A DNA stretch of 64,000 bases from Bacteroidota bacterium (GCA_018266835.1 JAFDZP010000002.1:1587302-1651301), one strand, 5' to 3'; numbered from the stretch's first letter, positions 34,818 through 45,348 are shown. Numbers and translations: made by a program. Notes: generated from the sequence alone by a model not told the origin.

Positions 34818-36272
34818 TTAAATTAACTCTCCCATCTTTTTAATTATCCATTCCCTGCTCCAATAGCCTGTTTTATTTCCATTTGCTTCCTTGTAAATAG
34901 CATAATCCAGCTTTTTATTATTAATCCGGGCATTAATAATAGAACTGCAATATTTTAAAGTTGAATTAACCCGTTCGATCAGATATTCCGGGATTTTTTT
35001 GTTTGACTTTAAAAAATGTTTAAAGGAATCCATGAGTGAGAGACATGCCTCAAAAGATTCTGTCTCATAATAATTTATGAAATAATATAGTCTCACCCGT
35101 ATTTTTAGAACTGTATCTGTGAGTTTAACTTTGCTAAGATAATTTAATGATGCATCGTAATTTTTTTTGTTTAATTCCAATATTGCCTTACAATACATTT
35201 CTGAGTTTTCCCTCATCTCCGGCTGCAGCAAATGTAAATATTCTTCCAAAAATTTTTCGGCAAAATCAATTTCTTTACATGTAATCATGTTTGTAAAAAT
35301 ATTGTCAAAAAAGCTTTGAAAAAAATAAGACCCCGGATACAACGGAAATATTTTTAAACCTACAAAAAATTTGTTTACTTCAAACAGCTCATAATTATAC
35401 TTTGAATCAATATATTGAAGGCTTCCGTTTATTGCATTGGATAAAAACACCCATAGATTAAACAAACCGATTTTATCAAACTTTCGATAATGTTCAAAAG
35501 AAAGTTCTTTCAGGATCTTAAAATGTTCAGGATTATTTTTATCAATTCTTGACATGTACATCCTGTAATACATTTCCATTATCGGCTGATTCTCATAATT
35601 GTGCTTTTTAAGCCGCATTAAAAAATTTTGAAAATCAAAAGCGTTTATGAATTCTTCTATAATGTTAAATTCAGGTTTGTGTTTGAAGATAGCTTCATTG
35701 TAAAGCATATCATTTGCAATCTGAAAAAAATATGAATAGAAATAATTCAGCAATGCATCACCTAGTTCCATATTTCTTTCGGACGTATCTCTGTTCGCAT
35801 CGCCTCTGTAAGTTGTCATAAGTTCGTTTACAAGTTCGCTTTTTTCAAAAAAAACAGGAGGGTCAACATTATTTCGTTTCTTATTCTCATCCAGAAGCTC
35901 GAGTAAAAATTTTTCAGCTATTTTATATTTTTCTCTTTTATTCATTTCCCTGGCAAAATAAAATTTCTTGTAAAAGTCATCCTGCTCAAAATACTGAATA
36001 GAGATAAATTTTCTAAGCAAGTCGGTAAGTTCTGATAATCTGGTCCGCAAACTAAGTTCACTATAATCTTTCCCCGGATATACTTTAGTGAATAGTTTTT
36101 CTCTCGTCAAAGACTTATCAATAAAATCCGGAGCATGTTTTTTAATTGCATTAAAGAGGCGTACAACTGCTGCATTTGTATTGAAATAAGGCGAGTTTAA
36201 GAAGACATCGAACTTTTTTAATTCCTCCTTGCTGAGAGTTTTCAGCAGGTCTATTGCAATATTGGAAAACAT
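34818..36272 (-). CDS. Uncharacterised helical repeat protein (paralogue 2)
   Basis: This 484-residue protein is collinear with the neighbour at 33366: LLKTLSKEELKKFDVFLNS, PYFNTN and VYPGK at the N-terminus, and GYWSREWIIKKMGELI at the end. A third, more distant relative is at 49885. The conserved N-terminal 100 residues may form a separate folding unit and the rest a helical scaffold. It is the first gene of the pair. No catalytic motif is seen. Confidence 0.75.
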   Translation of the reverse strand: MFSNIAIDLLKTLSKEELKKFDVFLNSPYFNTNAAVVRLFNAIKKHAPDFIDKSLTREKLFTKVYPGKDYSELSLRTRLSELTDLLRKFISIQYFEQDDFYKKFYFAREMNKREKYKIAEKFLLELLDENKKRNNVDPPVFFEKSELVNELMTTYRGDANRDTSERNMELGDALLNYFYSYFFQIANDMLYNEAIFKHKPEFNIIEEFINAFDFQNFLMRLKKHNYENQPIMEMYYRMYMSRIDKNNPEHFKILKELSFEHYRKFDKIGLFNLWVFLSNAINGSLQYIDSKYNYELFEVNKFFVGLKIFPLYPGSYFFQSFFDNIFTNMITCKEIDFAEKFLEEYLHLLQPEMRENSEMYCKAILELNKKNYDASLNYLSKVKLTDTVLKIRVRLYYFINYYETESFEACLSLMDSFKHFLKSNKKIPEYLIERVNSTLKYCSSIINARINNKKLDYAIYKEANGNKTGYWSREWIIKKMGELI

Positions 36273-36411
36273 TGGAGAAGATTTTTACAAAGATATGGTT
36301 TTTAAGTGAGAGTGTAAAATAAAATTTATCAAAATTGTTAGATAAATAATCGAAGGAATTTATGATTTAATTTTCAGTTTTTCATTATAAATTATCTTTA
36401 CATATTTCGTA

Positions 36412-36939
36412 ATGAAAATCGAAGCAATCACAAGAAATACACTCAATCTTGTTAATGAAATTGATTCTGCATTCACAGTAGATTCAAAGCTGAACATAAA
36501 GTTATCTGATAATACATTTGCTTACGAAATTGAGAAAGTAACACCCTATGAAAAATCATACGGATATGATAAGACTGATTATTCGACATACATAAATAAC
36601 AAAGAAAAAATAATTTTCTTATCGTTTGCGGATAATGAGTTAGCAGGACAGGTTATTATTGTAAAAAACTGGAATTATTACGCCCGCATAGATGATATCA
36701 GAGTTGAAAAAAAATACAGAGGAATGGGAGCCGGCTCTGCACTGGTTAAGAAAACGATTGAATGGGCTAAAGCAAATAATTGCATCGGTGTAGAAGTTGA
36801 AACACAGAATGTGAATGTTAACGCATGTTTATTTTACAGGAAGAATGGATTTGTTTTGGGCGGAGCAAACACCTTTATTTACAGAGCTTCCGAATTAGAA
36901 AAAAATGAAATACTTCTGAACTGGTATTTGTTGTTTTAG
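36412..36939 (+). CDS. GNAT acetyltransferase, streptothricin-acetyltransferase-like
   Basis: This 175-residue N-acetyltransferase has the acetyl-CoA loop RVEKKYRGMGAGSALV near residues 99-114, followed by IGVEVETQNVNVNACLFY and RKNGFVLGGANTFIY. The ETQ-NVNAC-FY-KNGF-LGG pattern is that of the Sat-type streptothricin acetyltransferases, though a resistance role cannot be claimed from this alone. It stands alone between minus-strand and plus-strand genes. Confidence 0.75.
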   Translation: MKIEAITRNTLNLVNEIDSAFTVDSKLNIKLSDNTFAYEIEKVTPYEKSYGYDKTDYSTYINNKEKIIFLSFADNELAGQVIIVKNWNYYARIDDIRVEKKYRGMGAGSALVKKTIEWAKANNCIGVEVETQNVNVNACLFYRKNGFVLGGANTFIYRASELEKNEILLNWYLLF

Positions 36940-37011
36940 CAGTGCACGTTTTGAATTTCAAGATAAATATATTTAAGTTTCCACTCTCACTGCAACTTCA
37001 CATATTGTTCT

Positions 37012-37935
37012 ATGAAAATTAAAAAATTTACCTGCATTAACTGCGGAGCGCCAAAAGTAAATGAATACACCGAGCCATACATAATGTGCGATTACTGCGG
37101 TTCGTTCACGGATATAGATTATACCCTTGGTTTGAAATTCTGGACTGCAGCACCCAAAAAGACTCAGCGATATATGAAGGAGAAAATTGATTTTACTCAG
37201 AAGCTCGATGCCGCTTTCAAAAAGAAAGATAAAGTCACTTATAAAAATTTGCAGTACGCCTACTGGGATGAGTACTATAAATTCTATCCTGAATACATAC
37301 CACCTACAATAGATAATGACGAAAAATATAAAAAATATCTTGAAGTCTGCGCTGACTCAACAACAAACTATTCATTTGATCCTGAGTGGAAAGGAAAAGA
37401 AAAAGAACTTGCCATAACTCAGCAGAAGCTTTCTTACTATGCAGAAAAAGACGGTTCGTCTAAGGTAACAACTGCTTCGTTTTTTCCTATGGCAGAGTTT
37501 TATATTAATTATATAAAAGATTCTTTCAAAGATTTTTATGAAAATCCTGATTATGCTATCATGTACGACTTACTTCCTCCTGCCGTACATCTAAAAATGA
37601 AAATATCCATGTTTGTGCAGTTATGGCTGCCGTATCTCAGTAAACAGGATGGCGAAAGATTTTTATCAATGACAGGATTTACCTTGCAATATGTAGAGCT
37701 CGAGAAGCCAAACGGTGATAAGGCAAAATGCGAACATTGCAGCGCTGAGATTTTCGTTCCTGAAGGTTCATACAAAGTTTATTGTGAGAAGTGCCATAAG
37801 ACAACCAGAGTCCAATCGAAATTCAAATGCATGTCATGCGGCGCGGAAAACGATGTGCCTGAAAATCCGGGCAAGCCGATTGACTGCGCTTTCTGCGGAG
37901 TGGAAAACCGATTAATACAGCCTCTGTTCGGGTAA
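37012..37935 (+). CDS. Multi-zinc-ribbon protein of unknown function
   Basis: This 307-residue cytoplasmic protein has a zinc ribbon at each end. Residues 8-29 have CINCG and CDYCG. The C-terminal 75 residues have CEHC, CEKC, CMSC and CAFC pairs, enough for two more ribbons. The middle 200 residues are helical, charged and have no recognised motif. Proteins like this often bind nucleic acids or act as adaptors, but nothing here fixes a role. The neighbour on the same strand is a lipid hydroxylase-like gene 63 bases downstream. Confidence 0.7.
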   Translation: MKIKKFTCINCGAPKVNEYTEPYIMCDYCGSFTDIDYTLGLKFWTAAPKKTQRYMKEKIDFTQKLDAAFKKKDKVTYKNLQYAYWDEYYKFYPEYIPPTIDNDEKYKKYLEVCADSTTNYSFDPEWKGKEKELAITQQKLSYYAEKDGSSKVTTASFFPMAEFYINYIKDSFKDFYENPDYAIMYDLLPPAVHLKMKISMFVQLWLPYLSKQDGERFLSMTGFTLQYVELEKPNGDKAKCEHCSAEIFVPEGSYKVYCEKCHKTTRVQSKFKCMSCGAENDVPENPGKPIDCAFCGVENRLIQPLFG

Positions 37936-37998
37936 GTCCTTTTTGCATTTTACATTTTTTGCATTTTAAAAGGGATGAAAAATTTTTAATTTTCATCC

Positions 37999-38964
37999 AT
38001 GTCATTACAAATCGCTTCCACTATTATAATTGTTTTAGCAGGGCTGCTAATGGTAATTCTTGAACGACTCTTTCCGTACACCAAAGGGCAAAGATTTTTC
38101 CGCGAAGGCTTTTTTAATGATTTTATTCTCTACACAATTGTTCAGAGTTATGTGCTCGGGCTCATAATTTTCGCATTCCTCAATTACATAAAAACACATA
38201 CAGGTTTATACGAGTACAGCGTTGTCGGTAACTGGCCTGTGTGGCTTCAGGTTATATTCTTTCTTGTTATTCACGATTTTTATATCTACTGGTTCCATCG
38301 CTGGATGCATAACAATGCTACACTATGGAGAATCCATGAAGCGCATCACTCACCGCGCACTGTTGACTGGCTCTCGGGTTCACGTTCGCATGCACTTGAG
38401 ATTTTAATCAATCAAACCGTTGAGTTCGCTCCGATAATCCTCCTTGGCGCCGCGCCTGAAGTTGCTATCTACAAAGGAATGATAAGCGCAATATGGGGAA
38501 TGTTCATTCACTCTAATATAGATGTCCGACTTGGAAAGCTGCAGTATATTATCAACGGACCCGAAATGCATCGCTGGCATCACTCAGATGATGAAGGCAG
38601 GGAATATCAGAATAACTACGCAACTAAATTTGCTTTCTGGGACTGGATGTTCGGCACAGGATTTTTACCGAACCCCGATGAAAAAAAACCGAAGCAATAC
38701 GGACTTCGCGATACACCTGATTATCCGCTTTCTCCTATAGAATACGATAAGGCTCATCCTAAACATATCGCAAAAGTTACGTGGGTAGATACCGTTGCAT
38801 ATTTCAAGCAGCATTATTTTGCTTTCAGAAGAAGAACATCTTCAGATGCCATTAAGGAATATATGAAAGATAAAAAAACTGAGAAGGAAAGTGCGAGAGA
38901 AATGCAAAGAGGAATTGAAATAGAAAAGGGAGCGAAAAATCTTAAACACGCTCCCCAGAAATAA
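37999..38964 (+). CDS. Fatty acid hydroxylase / sterol desaturase family membrane enzyme
   Basis: This 321-residue di-iron membrane protein has four or five hydrophobic segments in the first 180 residues. The histidine clusters of the superfamily are present: HDFYIYWFHRWMHN, HEAHHS and HRWHHSDD. Such enzymes use oxygen to hydroxylate or desaturate lipids at the inner membrane. The C-terminal 50 residues are soluble and charged. It converges with pntB, with 12 bases between stops. Confidence 0.85.
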   Translation: MSLQIASTIIIVLAGLLMVILERLFPYTKGQRFFREGFFNDFILYTIVQSYVLGLIIFAFLNYIKTHTGLYEYSVVGNWPVWLQVIFFLVIHDFYIYWFHRWMHNNATLWRIHEAHHSPRTVDWLSGSRSHALEILINQTVEFAPIILLGAAPEVAIYKGMISAIWGMFIHSNIDVRLGKLQYIINGPEMHRWHHSDDEGREYQNNYATKFAFWDWMFGTGFLPNPDEKKPKQYGLRDTPDYPLSPIEYDKAHPKHIAKVTWVDTVAYFKQHYFAFRRRTSSDAIKEYMKDKKTEKESAREMQRGIEIEKGAKNLKHAPQK

Positions 38965-38976
38965 TAAATATAAATT

Positions 38977-40386
38977 TTAATTTGCTTTTACTTCTGCAAC
39001 TAATTTCTGCAGAACACTTTTCGCATCGCCGAAAAGCATTTTTGTTTTCGGATCGTAGAATAACTCGTTATCTATACCTGCATATCCTGCATTCATACTT
39101 CTTTTATTGATAATAATATTCTTTGCATTTTCTACGTCAAGAATCGGCATTCCGTATATTGGTGAATCTTTATCATTCTTGGCAGCAGGATTTACAACGT
39201 CGTTCGCACCGATTACAAGAGCAACATCAGTTGTAGAAAACTCAGGATTTATCTCATCCATTTCAAGAAGCTTAGGATAAGGAACATCTGCTTCAGCTAA
39301 TAACACATTCATATGTCCCGGCATTCTTCCCGCAACAGGGTGAATAGCATAAAGCACTTCAACACCTTTTTCTTCAAGAGTTTTTTCAAGCTCATGGCAG
39401 ATATGCTGTGCCTGCGCAACTGCAAGTCCGTAACCCGGTACAATAATAACTTTCTTACTGTAGCTCATAAGCACTGCGCAATCGGTAACAGAAATTTCTT
39501 TTACAACTTTCTGCTCGCCGCCTGCATCAGCTTTTTTAGTCTTCGGATTAGAGAATGCGCCTATGATTACATTCGTTAACGAACGGTTCATAGCTTTGCA
39601 CATTAATATTGTAAGTATCGTTCCTGATGAACCAACGAGAATACCGCCCGTAAGCATTGCCTGATTATTATATAAAAATCCGCCGCATGCCGCTGCAACA
39701 CCTGTGAATGAATTCAGCAGGGAAATTACAACAGGCATATCTGCACCACCTATAGGGAATACAAAGAGAATTCCATAGATAAGCGATATTGCGCTGATGA
39801 TTAATAATAAGTTAAGGTTTGCCGACGGCTGCATCATTAAATAAACAGAGACACCGATAATTGAAAGCATCAGCACAATGTTTATTAACTGATTAGCAGG
39901 TAAGTAAATATCTTTTATTTTTCCTTCAAGTTTTCCCCATGCAATAATACTTCCGGAAAACGAAATGCATCCGATTATTGAACCGAGAATTATTGTAAGT
40001 GTTAATCCGTTGAAAAGAGAATCACCTGTGTGAGTTGTATTGTAATGTGAGAATTCTACGACTGAAATTAAAGCTACGCATGCGGCGCCGACACCATTGA
40101 ACAATGAAACCATTTGAGGCATTGCCGTCATCTGAACTTTCTTTGCCATCAGAGTTCCGACTATGCTACCTATAATAATACCGCCAAATATCCAGACGTA
40201 GTTGCCGAGAGGTTTGCCCTCCGGACTTTTATATAAAAAAATTGTAGTGATAACAGCAATGAACATACCTATTGCTGCGATTATATTTCCTTTCCTTGCG
40301 GATTCAGGATGCCCTAAGAATTTAAGCCCGATTATAAATGCTATAGAAGCAATGAGGTACGAGATTTCTAAACTATACTGCGCCAT
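38977..40386 (-). CDS. pntB: Proton-translocating NAD(P) transhydrogenase subunit beta
   Basis: This 469-residue protein has about nine membrane helices (residues 1-270) followed by the NADP-binding domain III with VIIVPGYGLAVAQAQH and IHPVAGRMPGHMNVLLAEA. It couples hydride transfer from NADH to NADP with proton entry, supplying NADPH. It starts directly after the stop of the small membrane subunit gene, as part of a three-gene operon pntAA-pntAB-pntB. Confidence 0.95.
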   Translation of the reverse strand: MAQYSLEISYLIASIAFIIGLKFLGHPESARKGNIIAAIGMFIAVITTIFLYKSPEGKPLGNYVWIFGGIIIGSIVGTLMAKKVQMTAMPQMVSLFNGVGAACVALISVVEFSHYNTTHTGDSLFNGLTLTIILGSIIGCISFSGSIIAWGKLEGKIKDIYLPANQLINIVLMLSIIGVSVYLMMQPSANLNLLLIISAISLIYGILFVFPIGGADMPVVISLLNSFTGVAAACGGFLYNNQAMLTGGILVGSSGTILTILMCKAMNRSLTNVIIGAFSNPKTKKADAGGEQKVVKEISVTDCAVLMSYSKKVIIVPGYGLAVAQAQHICHELEKTLEEKGVEVLYAIHPVAGRMPGHMNVLLAEADVPYPKLLEMDEINPEFSTTDVALVIGANDVVNPAAKNDKDSPIYGMPILDVENAKNIIINKRSMNAGYAGIDNELFYDPKTKMLFGDAKSVLQKLVAEVKAN

Positions 40387-40701
40387 TTAATTTTTAGGTT
40401 TTTTCTTAAACATTTCAAGCATTCTGTCAGTTACAACAAATCCACCGACTACATTTAATGTACCGAGTATAACTGCAATGAATCCGAGAACAAGAGATAA
40501 ATAATCATTGCTGTCTGCCAGTCCCATCACGATTACTGCGCCTACTATAACAACGCCGTGGATTGCATTTGCTCCCGACATTAAAGGTGTGTGAAGGATG
40601 GATGGTACTTTAGAAATAACTTCTATGCCTAAAAATATTGAAAGGATAAGAATATAAAAAACTTTTATGTTTGCGCCTATAAAAGAAATTATAGTTTCCA
40701 T
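40387..40701 (-). CDS. pntAB: NAD(P) transhydrogenase subunit alpha part 2 (membrane)
   Basis: This 104-residue protein has three to four membrane helices: one near residues 11-31 and others in HTPLMSGANAIHGVVIVGAV and LSLVLGFIAVILGTLNVVGG. It supplies the alpha membrane helices that are fused to PntA in Escherichia coli but separate in many bacteria. It lies 28 bases after pntAA and abuts pntB. Confidence 0.93.
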   Translation of the reverse strand: METIISFIGANIKVFYILILSIFLGIEVISKVPSILHTPLMSGANAIHGVVIVGAVIVMGLADSNDYLSLVLGFIAVILGTLNVVGGFVVTDRMLEMFKKKPKN

Positions 40702-40729
40702 AAAGTAATTTAAAAAAGTAATTTTGAAT

Positions 40730-41833
40730 TTATTTTTTCAGGAAATTTTCACCGTTATGTGTTACACACATTCCCTTAATAATATCATCTTCGAAGTTGA
40801 TGTTAATATTGCCGTCTTTGATTAAAATTTTCAAAAGCGACAATGCATTCTTGCCGAACATCTTGCTTGCATCATAAGGCATGGTGGATTGTAAGTTGGA
40901 ATTTCCTATTATTGTAATACCGTTGTAGTTCACCGTTTCATTATCCTTAGTCATTTCGCAGTTGCCCCCTGTAGAGGAAGCTAAGTCAACTATCACAGAA
41001 CCTTTTTTCATGTTGTTCAGAGTCTCTGTTGTTATAAGCAGCGGAGCTTTTCTTCCCGGTATCTGTGCTGTTGTTACAATTACATCAGATGCCAGTGCAT
41101 GTTTTTGAATAAGTTCACTTTGTTTCTTTTTGTATTCCTCTGTTTGTTCCACAGCGTAACCGCCTGCTTTTGAGGCATCGGCTGCACCTTCTACTTCTAC
41201 AAATTTAGCGCCCAAGCTTTTTACTTCTTCCTTCACTGCAGGTCTTGTATCGAATGCCTCTACTACTCCGCCTAATCTTCTGGCAGTTGCAATTGCCATA
41301 AGTCCGGCAACGCCTGCGCCGATTATTAAAACTTTAGCAGGGGGAATACTTCCTGCGGCAGTTGTAAGCATCGGAAAAAATTTCGGCAAATGTGTTGAAG
41401 CAAGTAAAATAGATTTGTATCCCGCAATTGTAGCCTGTGAAGAGAGTACATCCATTGTCTGTGCGCGTGTTGTTCTGGGAATCATTTCAAAACTCAGTCC
41501 CGTAACTTTTTTCGCTGCAAGTTTATCAGTAATGTTCGGTTGTACCAATGGTTGTAAAAATGAAATCAGAGTCTGGCCTTCGCGTAATTTATCGATCTCA
41601 TCATCCGACGGAGGATTGATTTGTAAAACTATGTCGGCTTTTTTTAATAAATCTTCTCTTGAATATAGCTCTGCTCCCGCCGAAGAATACATCTCGTCGC
41701 TTGCATAGGCTCTTTCACCTGCGCTTTTTTCTACAATAACTTGAAGATTTAATTTTTTGATTTGGTCAACTAATTCAGGAAGGATAGAAACTCTATTATC
41801 GAATTGCGGCTCTTTTGTAATCCCTAGAATCAT
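40730..41833 (-). CDS. pntAA: NAD(P) transhydrogenase subunit alpha part 1 (NAD-binding)
   Basis: This 367-residue soluble domain I binds NAD(H). The Rossmann loop is IIGAGVAGLMAIATARRLG and is followed by VEAFDTRPAVKEEV; QIPGRKAPLLIT and IVDLASSTGGNCE are family landmarks related to alanine dehydrogenase. It is the first gene of the three-gene operon. A membrane-spanning alpha part is encoded separately by the next gene. Confidence 0.94.
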   Translation of the reverse strand: MILGITKEPQFDNRVSILPELVDQIKKLNLQVIVEKSAGERAYASDEMYSSAGAELYSREDLLKKADIVLQINPPSDDEIDKLREGQTLISFLQPLVQPNITDKLAAKKVTGLSFEMIPRTTRAQTMDVLSSQATIAGYKSILLASTHLPKFFPMLTTAAGSIPPAKVLIIGAGVAGLMAIATARRLGGVVEAFDTRPAVKEEVKSLGAKFVEVEGAADASKAGGYAVEQTEEYKKKQSELIQKHALASDVIVTTAQIPGRKAPLLITTETLNNMKKGSVIVDLASSTGGNCEMTKDNETVNYNGITIIGNSNLQSTMPYDASKMFGKNALSLLKILIKDGNININFEDDIIKGMCVTHNGENFLKK

Positions 41834-41910
41834 ATCATTTTAAAAATAGTGACATTTTTGTCGAATAAAAATGTATTTATCGGTACGGACTATTTTACAG
41901 AATAATCAGA

Positions 41911-43743
41911 TTAAACTCTTTCTGTCTTTTGATTTATTTCTTTTAAAACTTTATGCACATTTTTTTTCTTAAGCTGCTCAAGTGAGTAAGGCATTCTTAA
42001 TCTCCAGTTGTTATCTGACATCAAGCCCGGATAATTTATCCTGTTCTCTCTTAATTCTTTACTGTTAAAAATATCTTCGTCGAGATTTAAATATTCATTC
42101 ATTAACTGAATTGAAAATATTGACGAACTGAAACCGACGGCTTCAAATGTTTTTTTAATTATCTCCATATTGAGCTGCTGGCTTCTTTCAGTATAACCTA
42201 TCATTTTCAGAAACTTTCCTTTTTCATCAAACGAGCTTAAGTATATATCAATAAAATTCCAAGCTTCATGCCACTGCAAACGAAGGATACCAATCATTAC
42301 GTAAACATCACTTATCTCTTTTTTCCAGCAGAGTTTATGCTCAGTGCATTTTTCCTTATCACAGAAAATTTCTATAATTTTTTCAATGCTGCTTTCCGGG
42401 TATTCCTTGCTTCTGCATATCTGAATAAATCCTTCTTTGTCAATCATCCCTGCTTCATTGCTGTACCAGTCGCAAAGAGTGCTGGAGTCATGCGTTGAAA
42501 TCATAGCTGCGGAGTTTGCTCTGTACTTGAACGGATTTATAAAATCATAGTTGCCATTGTACTCACGCATCCATCGCATAACGTCTGTTCCGGGAATTCC
42601 GTATTCTTCTAACACTCTATAAGATACGGGAGGAACTGTACCCAAATCCTCTGCAACGGGAAGCATTTCGTTTCCGCTCGTCATAGCATTAATTATTTTC
42701 TCTGCCTGCTCAACCCACTTGCCTTCATCTTCGGGATAAAATTTTCCTTTCATTCCGCCGAATTCTTCAGGCGTATCTTTATCTATCGTCCACACTCTGA
42801 ATAATCCCACGAAGTGGTCGATGCGGTACATGTCGTAAAAATTGGTAGCGTACTTTAAGCGTTCTTTAATATATTTGAATTTCTCTTTCTCAATTACTTC
42901 CCAGTTGTAAACGGGCATTCCCCATCGTTGTCCCTTTGCAAAATACATATCGGGCGGCGCGCCGGAGAGCTTATCCATCTTAAAATATTTTTTCTTCTGA
43001 AAACACCATACATCTGCGCTATCGCGTGAAACAAGAAAAGGAATATCTCCCATCAAAAAAACTTTCTTTTCAGCGGCATATTTTTTTACTTTTGTAAATT
43101 GTTCATACAGCTGCCACTGAATCCAGAAATAAAATCTTAATCTCTCTTTATATTCTACTTCAATTTTATCTAATTCTTTTTTATCGGCGCGTTTATGTTT
43201 CGGCTGCCACTCTTCAAATCCTTTTAAACGATTTACTTCTTTCAGGACTTTATACATCGCATAATGCTTCAGCCAGAAAACATTTTTCTTTCTGTAGCTT
43301 TGGAAATCATCCGAGTCCTTAAAGTCAGTCTGAAATATTTTCCAGAGCAGATTTATTTTTTCATCCTTAATATTATAATCAACTTTATAATTTCCTTTGG
43401 GGAATTTTCTTTTTAATTTTTTTATGTCCGGTTTATATTTATCAGTATCTATATTTTTTAAATCAGATAAGCGGAGATACATCGGTTCAAGAGCGAATGT
43501 GCTTATAGAATTATAAGGCGAATGGTCATAACCTGTTTCATTCATAGGAAGAAGCTGCACAATACTAAGCCCCGACTTTTTGCACCAGTCTATTAATAAT
43601 TTCAGATCCGGAATTTCGCCTATACCCGTGCTTTTTCGTGAGTATAAATAAAAAAGCGGCAGAGCAGTTCCTGCTCTCCGCTTAATCCCAATCTTAGCCC
43701 ATTTATCAGATGTTTTAGAAGTATGAAATGAGTTGTAAGCCAA
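41911..43743 (-). CDS. malQ: 4-alpha-glucanotransferase (GH77)
   Basis: This 610-residue amylomaltase transfers alpha-1,4-glucan segments in maltodextrin/glycogen metabolism. The nucleophile is Asp309 in MYRIDHFVGLFRVW, the acid/base is Glu365 in VAEDLGTVP, and STHDSSTLCDWY holds the third carboxylate. The early LLPMNETGYDHSPYNS matches the family. It is 21 bases downstream of a GH57 gene and completes the glgB-GH57-malQ operon. Confidence 0.92.
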   Translation of the reverse strand: MAYNSFHTSKTSDKWAKIGIKRRAGTALPLFYLYSRKSTGIGEIPDLKLLIDWCKKSGLSIVQLLPMNETGYDHSPYNSISTFALEPMYLRLSDLKNIDTDKYKPDIKKLKRKFPKGNYKVDYNIKDEKINLLWKIFQTDFKDSDDFQSYRKKNVFWLKHYAMYKVLKEVNRLKGFEEWQPKHKRADKKELDKIEVEYKERLRFYFWIQWQLYEQFTKVKKYAAEKKVFLMGDIPFLVSRDSADVWCFQKKKYFKMDKLSGAPPDMYFAKGQRWGMPVYNWEVIEKEKFKYIKERLKYATNFYDMYRIDHFVGLFRVWTIDKDTPEEFGGMKGKFYPEDEGKWVEQAEKIINAMTSGNEMLPVAEDLGTVPPVSYRVLEEYGIPGTDVMRWMREYNGNYDFINPFKYRANSAAMISTHDSSTLCDWYSNEAGMIDKEGFIQICRSKEYPESSIEKIIEIFCDKEKCTEHKLCWKKEISDVYVMIGILRLQWHEAWNFIDIYLSSFDEKGKFLKMIGYTERSQQLNMEIIKKTFEAVGFSSSIFSIQLMNEYLNLDEDIFNSKELRENRINYPGLMSDNNWRLRMPYSLEQLKKKNVHKVLKEINQKTERV

Positions 43744-43764
43744 TACGTTTTTAATTTTATATAT

Positions 43765-45318
43765 CTAAATAATACCTTTAAAATAATCGAACTTAATTTT
43801 TCCTGCCAGCGGCTTAATTTCTTTTAAATACATTACAGCTGCATCAGGATATTTTTTATCGTTCGGAATTGCATTCTTTAATATTGCAAGGAAACTCTCT
43901 TCGTAATCTACTCCCGTAATATCATTCAGGTATTCAAGTGTACGGCAGGCGTATTTTAAAATTTGTTTTGCTTCAAGCCCTGCAATATCACTGAAGAACC
44001 ATCCGCAGCTTGAGAACATCAGCAGGGAATATTTTTCCATCTCGAGCATTTTGAATACAAGCTCGATGCCCTTATTATCAACGTTTACCCGCCCGTGTCT
44101 TGCAAAAAATTTTATTATGTTGTGATGACTTTTCTCGTGCATTAAATCAATGTAATCGTTTCGTGCGCTCCAGACATCTTTCAGATATTTATTTCCCTCT
44201 GCTTCAAAAACTTTTGTACATTCATCGCGAAGCCAGTTAAGAGAGTCTCTCAATGGAGTTCTCCATTTCTGATTCCATCCTGCTTCTCCTCCGGTAGAGT
44301 CGCCGCAATCCTCTTTCCATCTTTTTACACCGTGGCCGCAGCTCCAGGAAGTGCCTAAACCTTCGGGACCTTTTTTAATTTTTACTTCCCATTTCGGAGG
44401 ATGAGATTTGAGGTACTCGCCGTAGTTACAGATTTTAATTCCATTCTGAGGCGCAAGTTCTGAAAGTAAATACGCTATAGTTCTGTCTGCAAATTTTTTG
44501 TGATGACCAAACGTCTCTCCGTCAGTAGCTATGCTTATAAGCTGAGGCTCGCTTCTGTTTTTATCGCGCGACTCGTTTATTTTGTCAAGCAGCTTGCCTG
44601 CATCGTTCAATAAATCTTCGAATGCAATTGTCTTTGATAGCGGACCGTCGTAGAAAAATATATCAATATGTTTTTTATGATTAAGCTGTGAGTAACATCT
44701 GTAAGGGCGTTTTGTATCAATGCTGTTATCTGATACATCGTGCCATCTTCTTTCGCCGATACTTCGCACACACTCTGCCTGACTTGCATCGAGGATAATA
44801 TATTTTATTCCTTCATGTATAAGGACTTCTATTGTTTCGTAATCGCAGGCAGTTTCGGCAAGCCACATGCCTTCAGGTCTGCGATGAAAATTCAATTCAA
44901 AATCTCTTAAGCCCCATTTTATTTGTGTAAGCTTATCACGGAGATTTGCAAGCGGCATTATAATATGATTATACACCTGGGCAATTGCGTTGCCGTGACC
45001 GTGTCTGCGTTCAACACTTTTTTTATCGGCGTCAATAATTCTGTGATAAAGGTTGATGTGCTTCTCTTTGATCCAGTTGAAAAGCGTGGGACCGAAATTG
45101 AAATTTAAAAGCTCGTAATTATTTACTTCGCGGATGAGAGTTGTATAGTTTTCATAAATTCCCGCTTCTGAGTTCGGCAGATAGCACTCAGAATAAATTC
45201 TCTCGTTCCAGTTATGGAAAGGTGCTGCGCTTGGTTCATCGTCAATTTCATTAGTCCATGGATTTTCACGCGGCGGCTGATAAAAGTGCCCGTGAATACA
45301 TAAATATACTTCTGACAT
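43765..45318 (-). CDS. GH57-family alpha-glucan-active glycoside hydrolase
   Basis: This 517-residue protein has the GH57 conserved regions: HGHFYQPPRENPW at the N-terminus, GNAIAQVYNHIIMP, GMWLAETACDYET with likely nucleophile Glu155, and IATDGETFGHH with likely acid Asp266. The C-terminal half resembles DUF3536, which is often found in longer GH57 proteins. It is probably an amylase or glucan transferase in the cytoplasm; there is no signal peptide. It is flanked by branching enzyme and malQ, which supports a role in glycogen turnover. Confidence 0.84.
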   Translation of the reverse strand: MSEVYLCIHGHFYQPPRENPWTNEIDDEPSAAPFHNWNERIYSECYLPNSEAGIYENYTTLIREVNNYELLNFNFGPTLFNWIKEKHINLYHRIIDADKKSVERRHGHGNAIAQVYNHIIMPLANLRDKLTQIKWGLRDFELNFHRRPEGMWLAETACDYETIEVLIHEGIKYIILDASQAECVRSIGERRWHDVSDNSIDTKRPYRCYSQLNHKKHIDIFFYDGPLSKTIAFEDLLNDAGKLLDKINESRDKNRSEPQLISIATDGETFGHHKKFADRTIAYLLSELAPQNGIKICNYGEYLKSHPPKWEVKIKKGPEGLGTSWSCGHGVKRWKEDCGDSTGGEAGWNQKWRTPLRDSLNWLRDECTKVFEAEGNKYLKDVWSARNDYIDLMHEKSHHNIIKFFARHGRVNVDNKGIELVFKMLEMEKYSLLMFSSCGWFFSDIAGLEAKQILKYACRTLEYLNDITGVDYEESFLAILKNAIPNDKKYPDAAVMYLKEIKPLAGKIKFDYFKGII

Positions 45319-45348
45319 TTTATTTCTTACTTCCTTCCTTCTAAAATT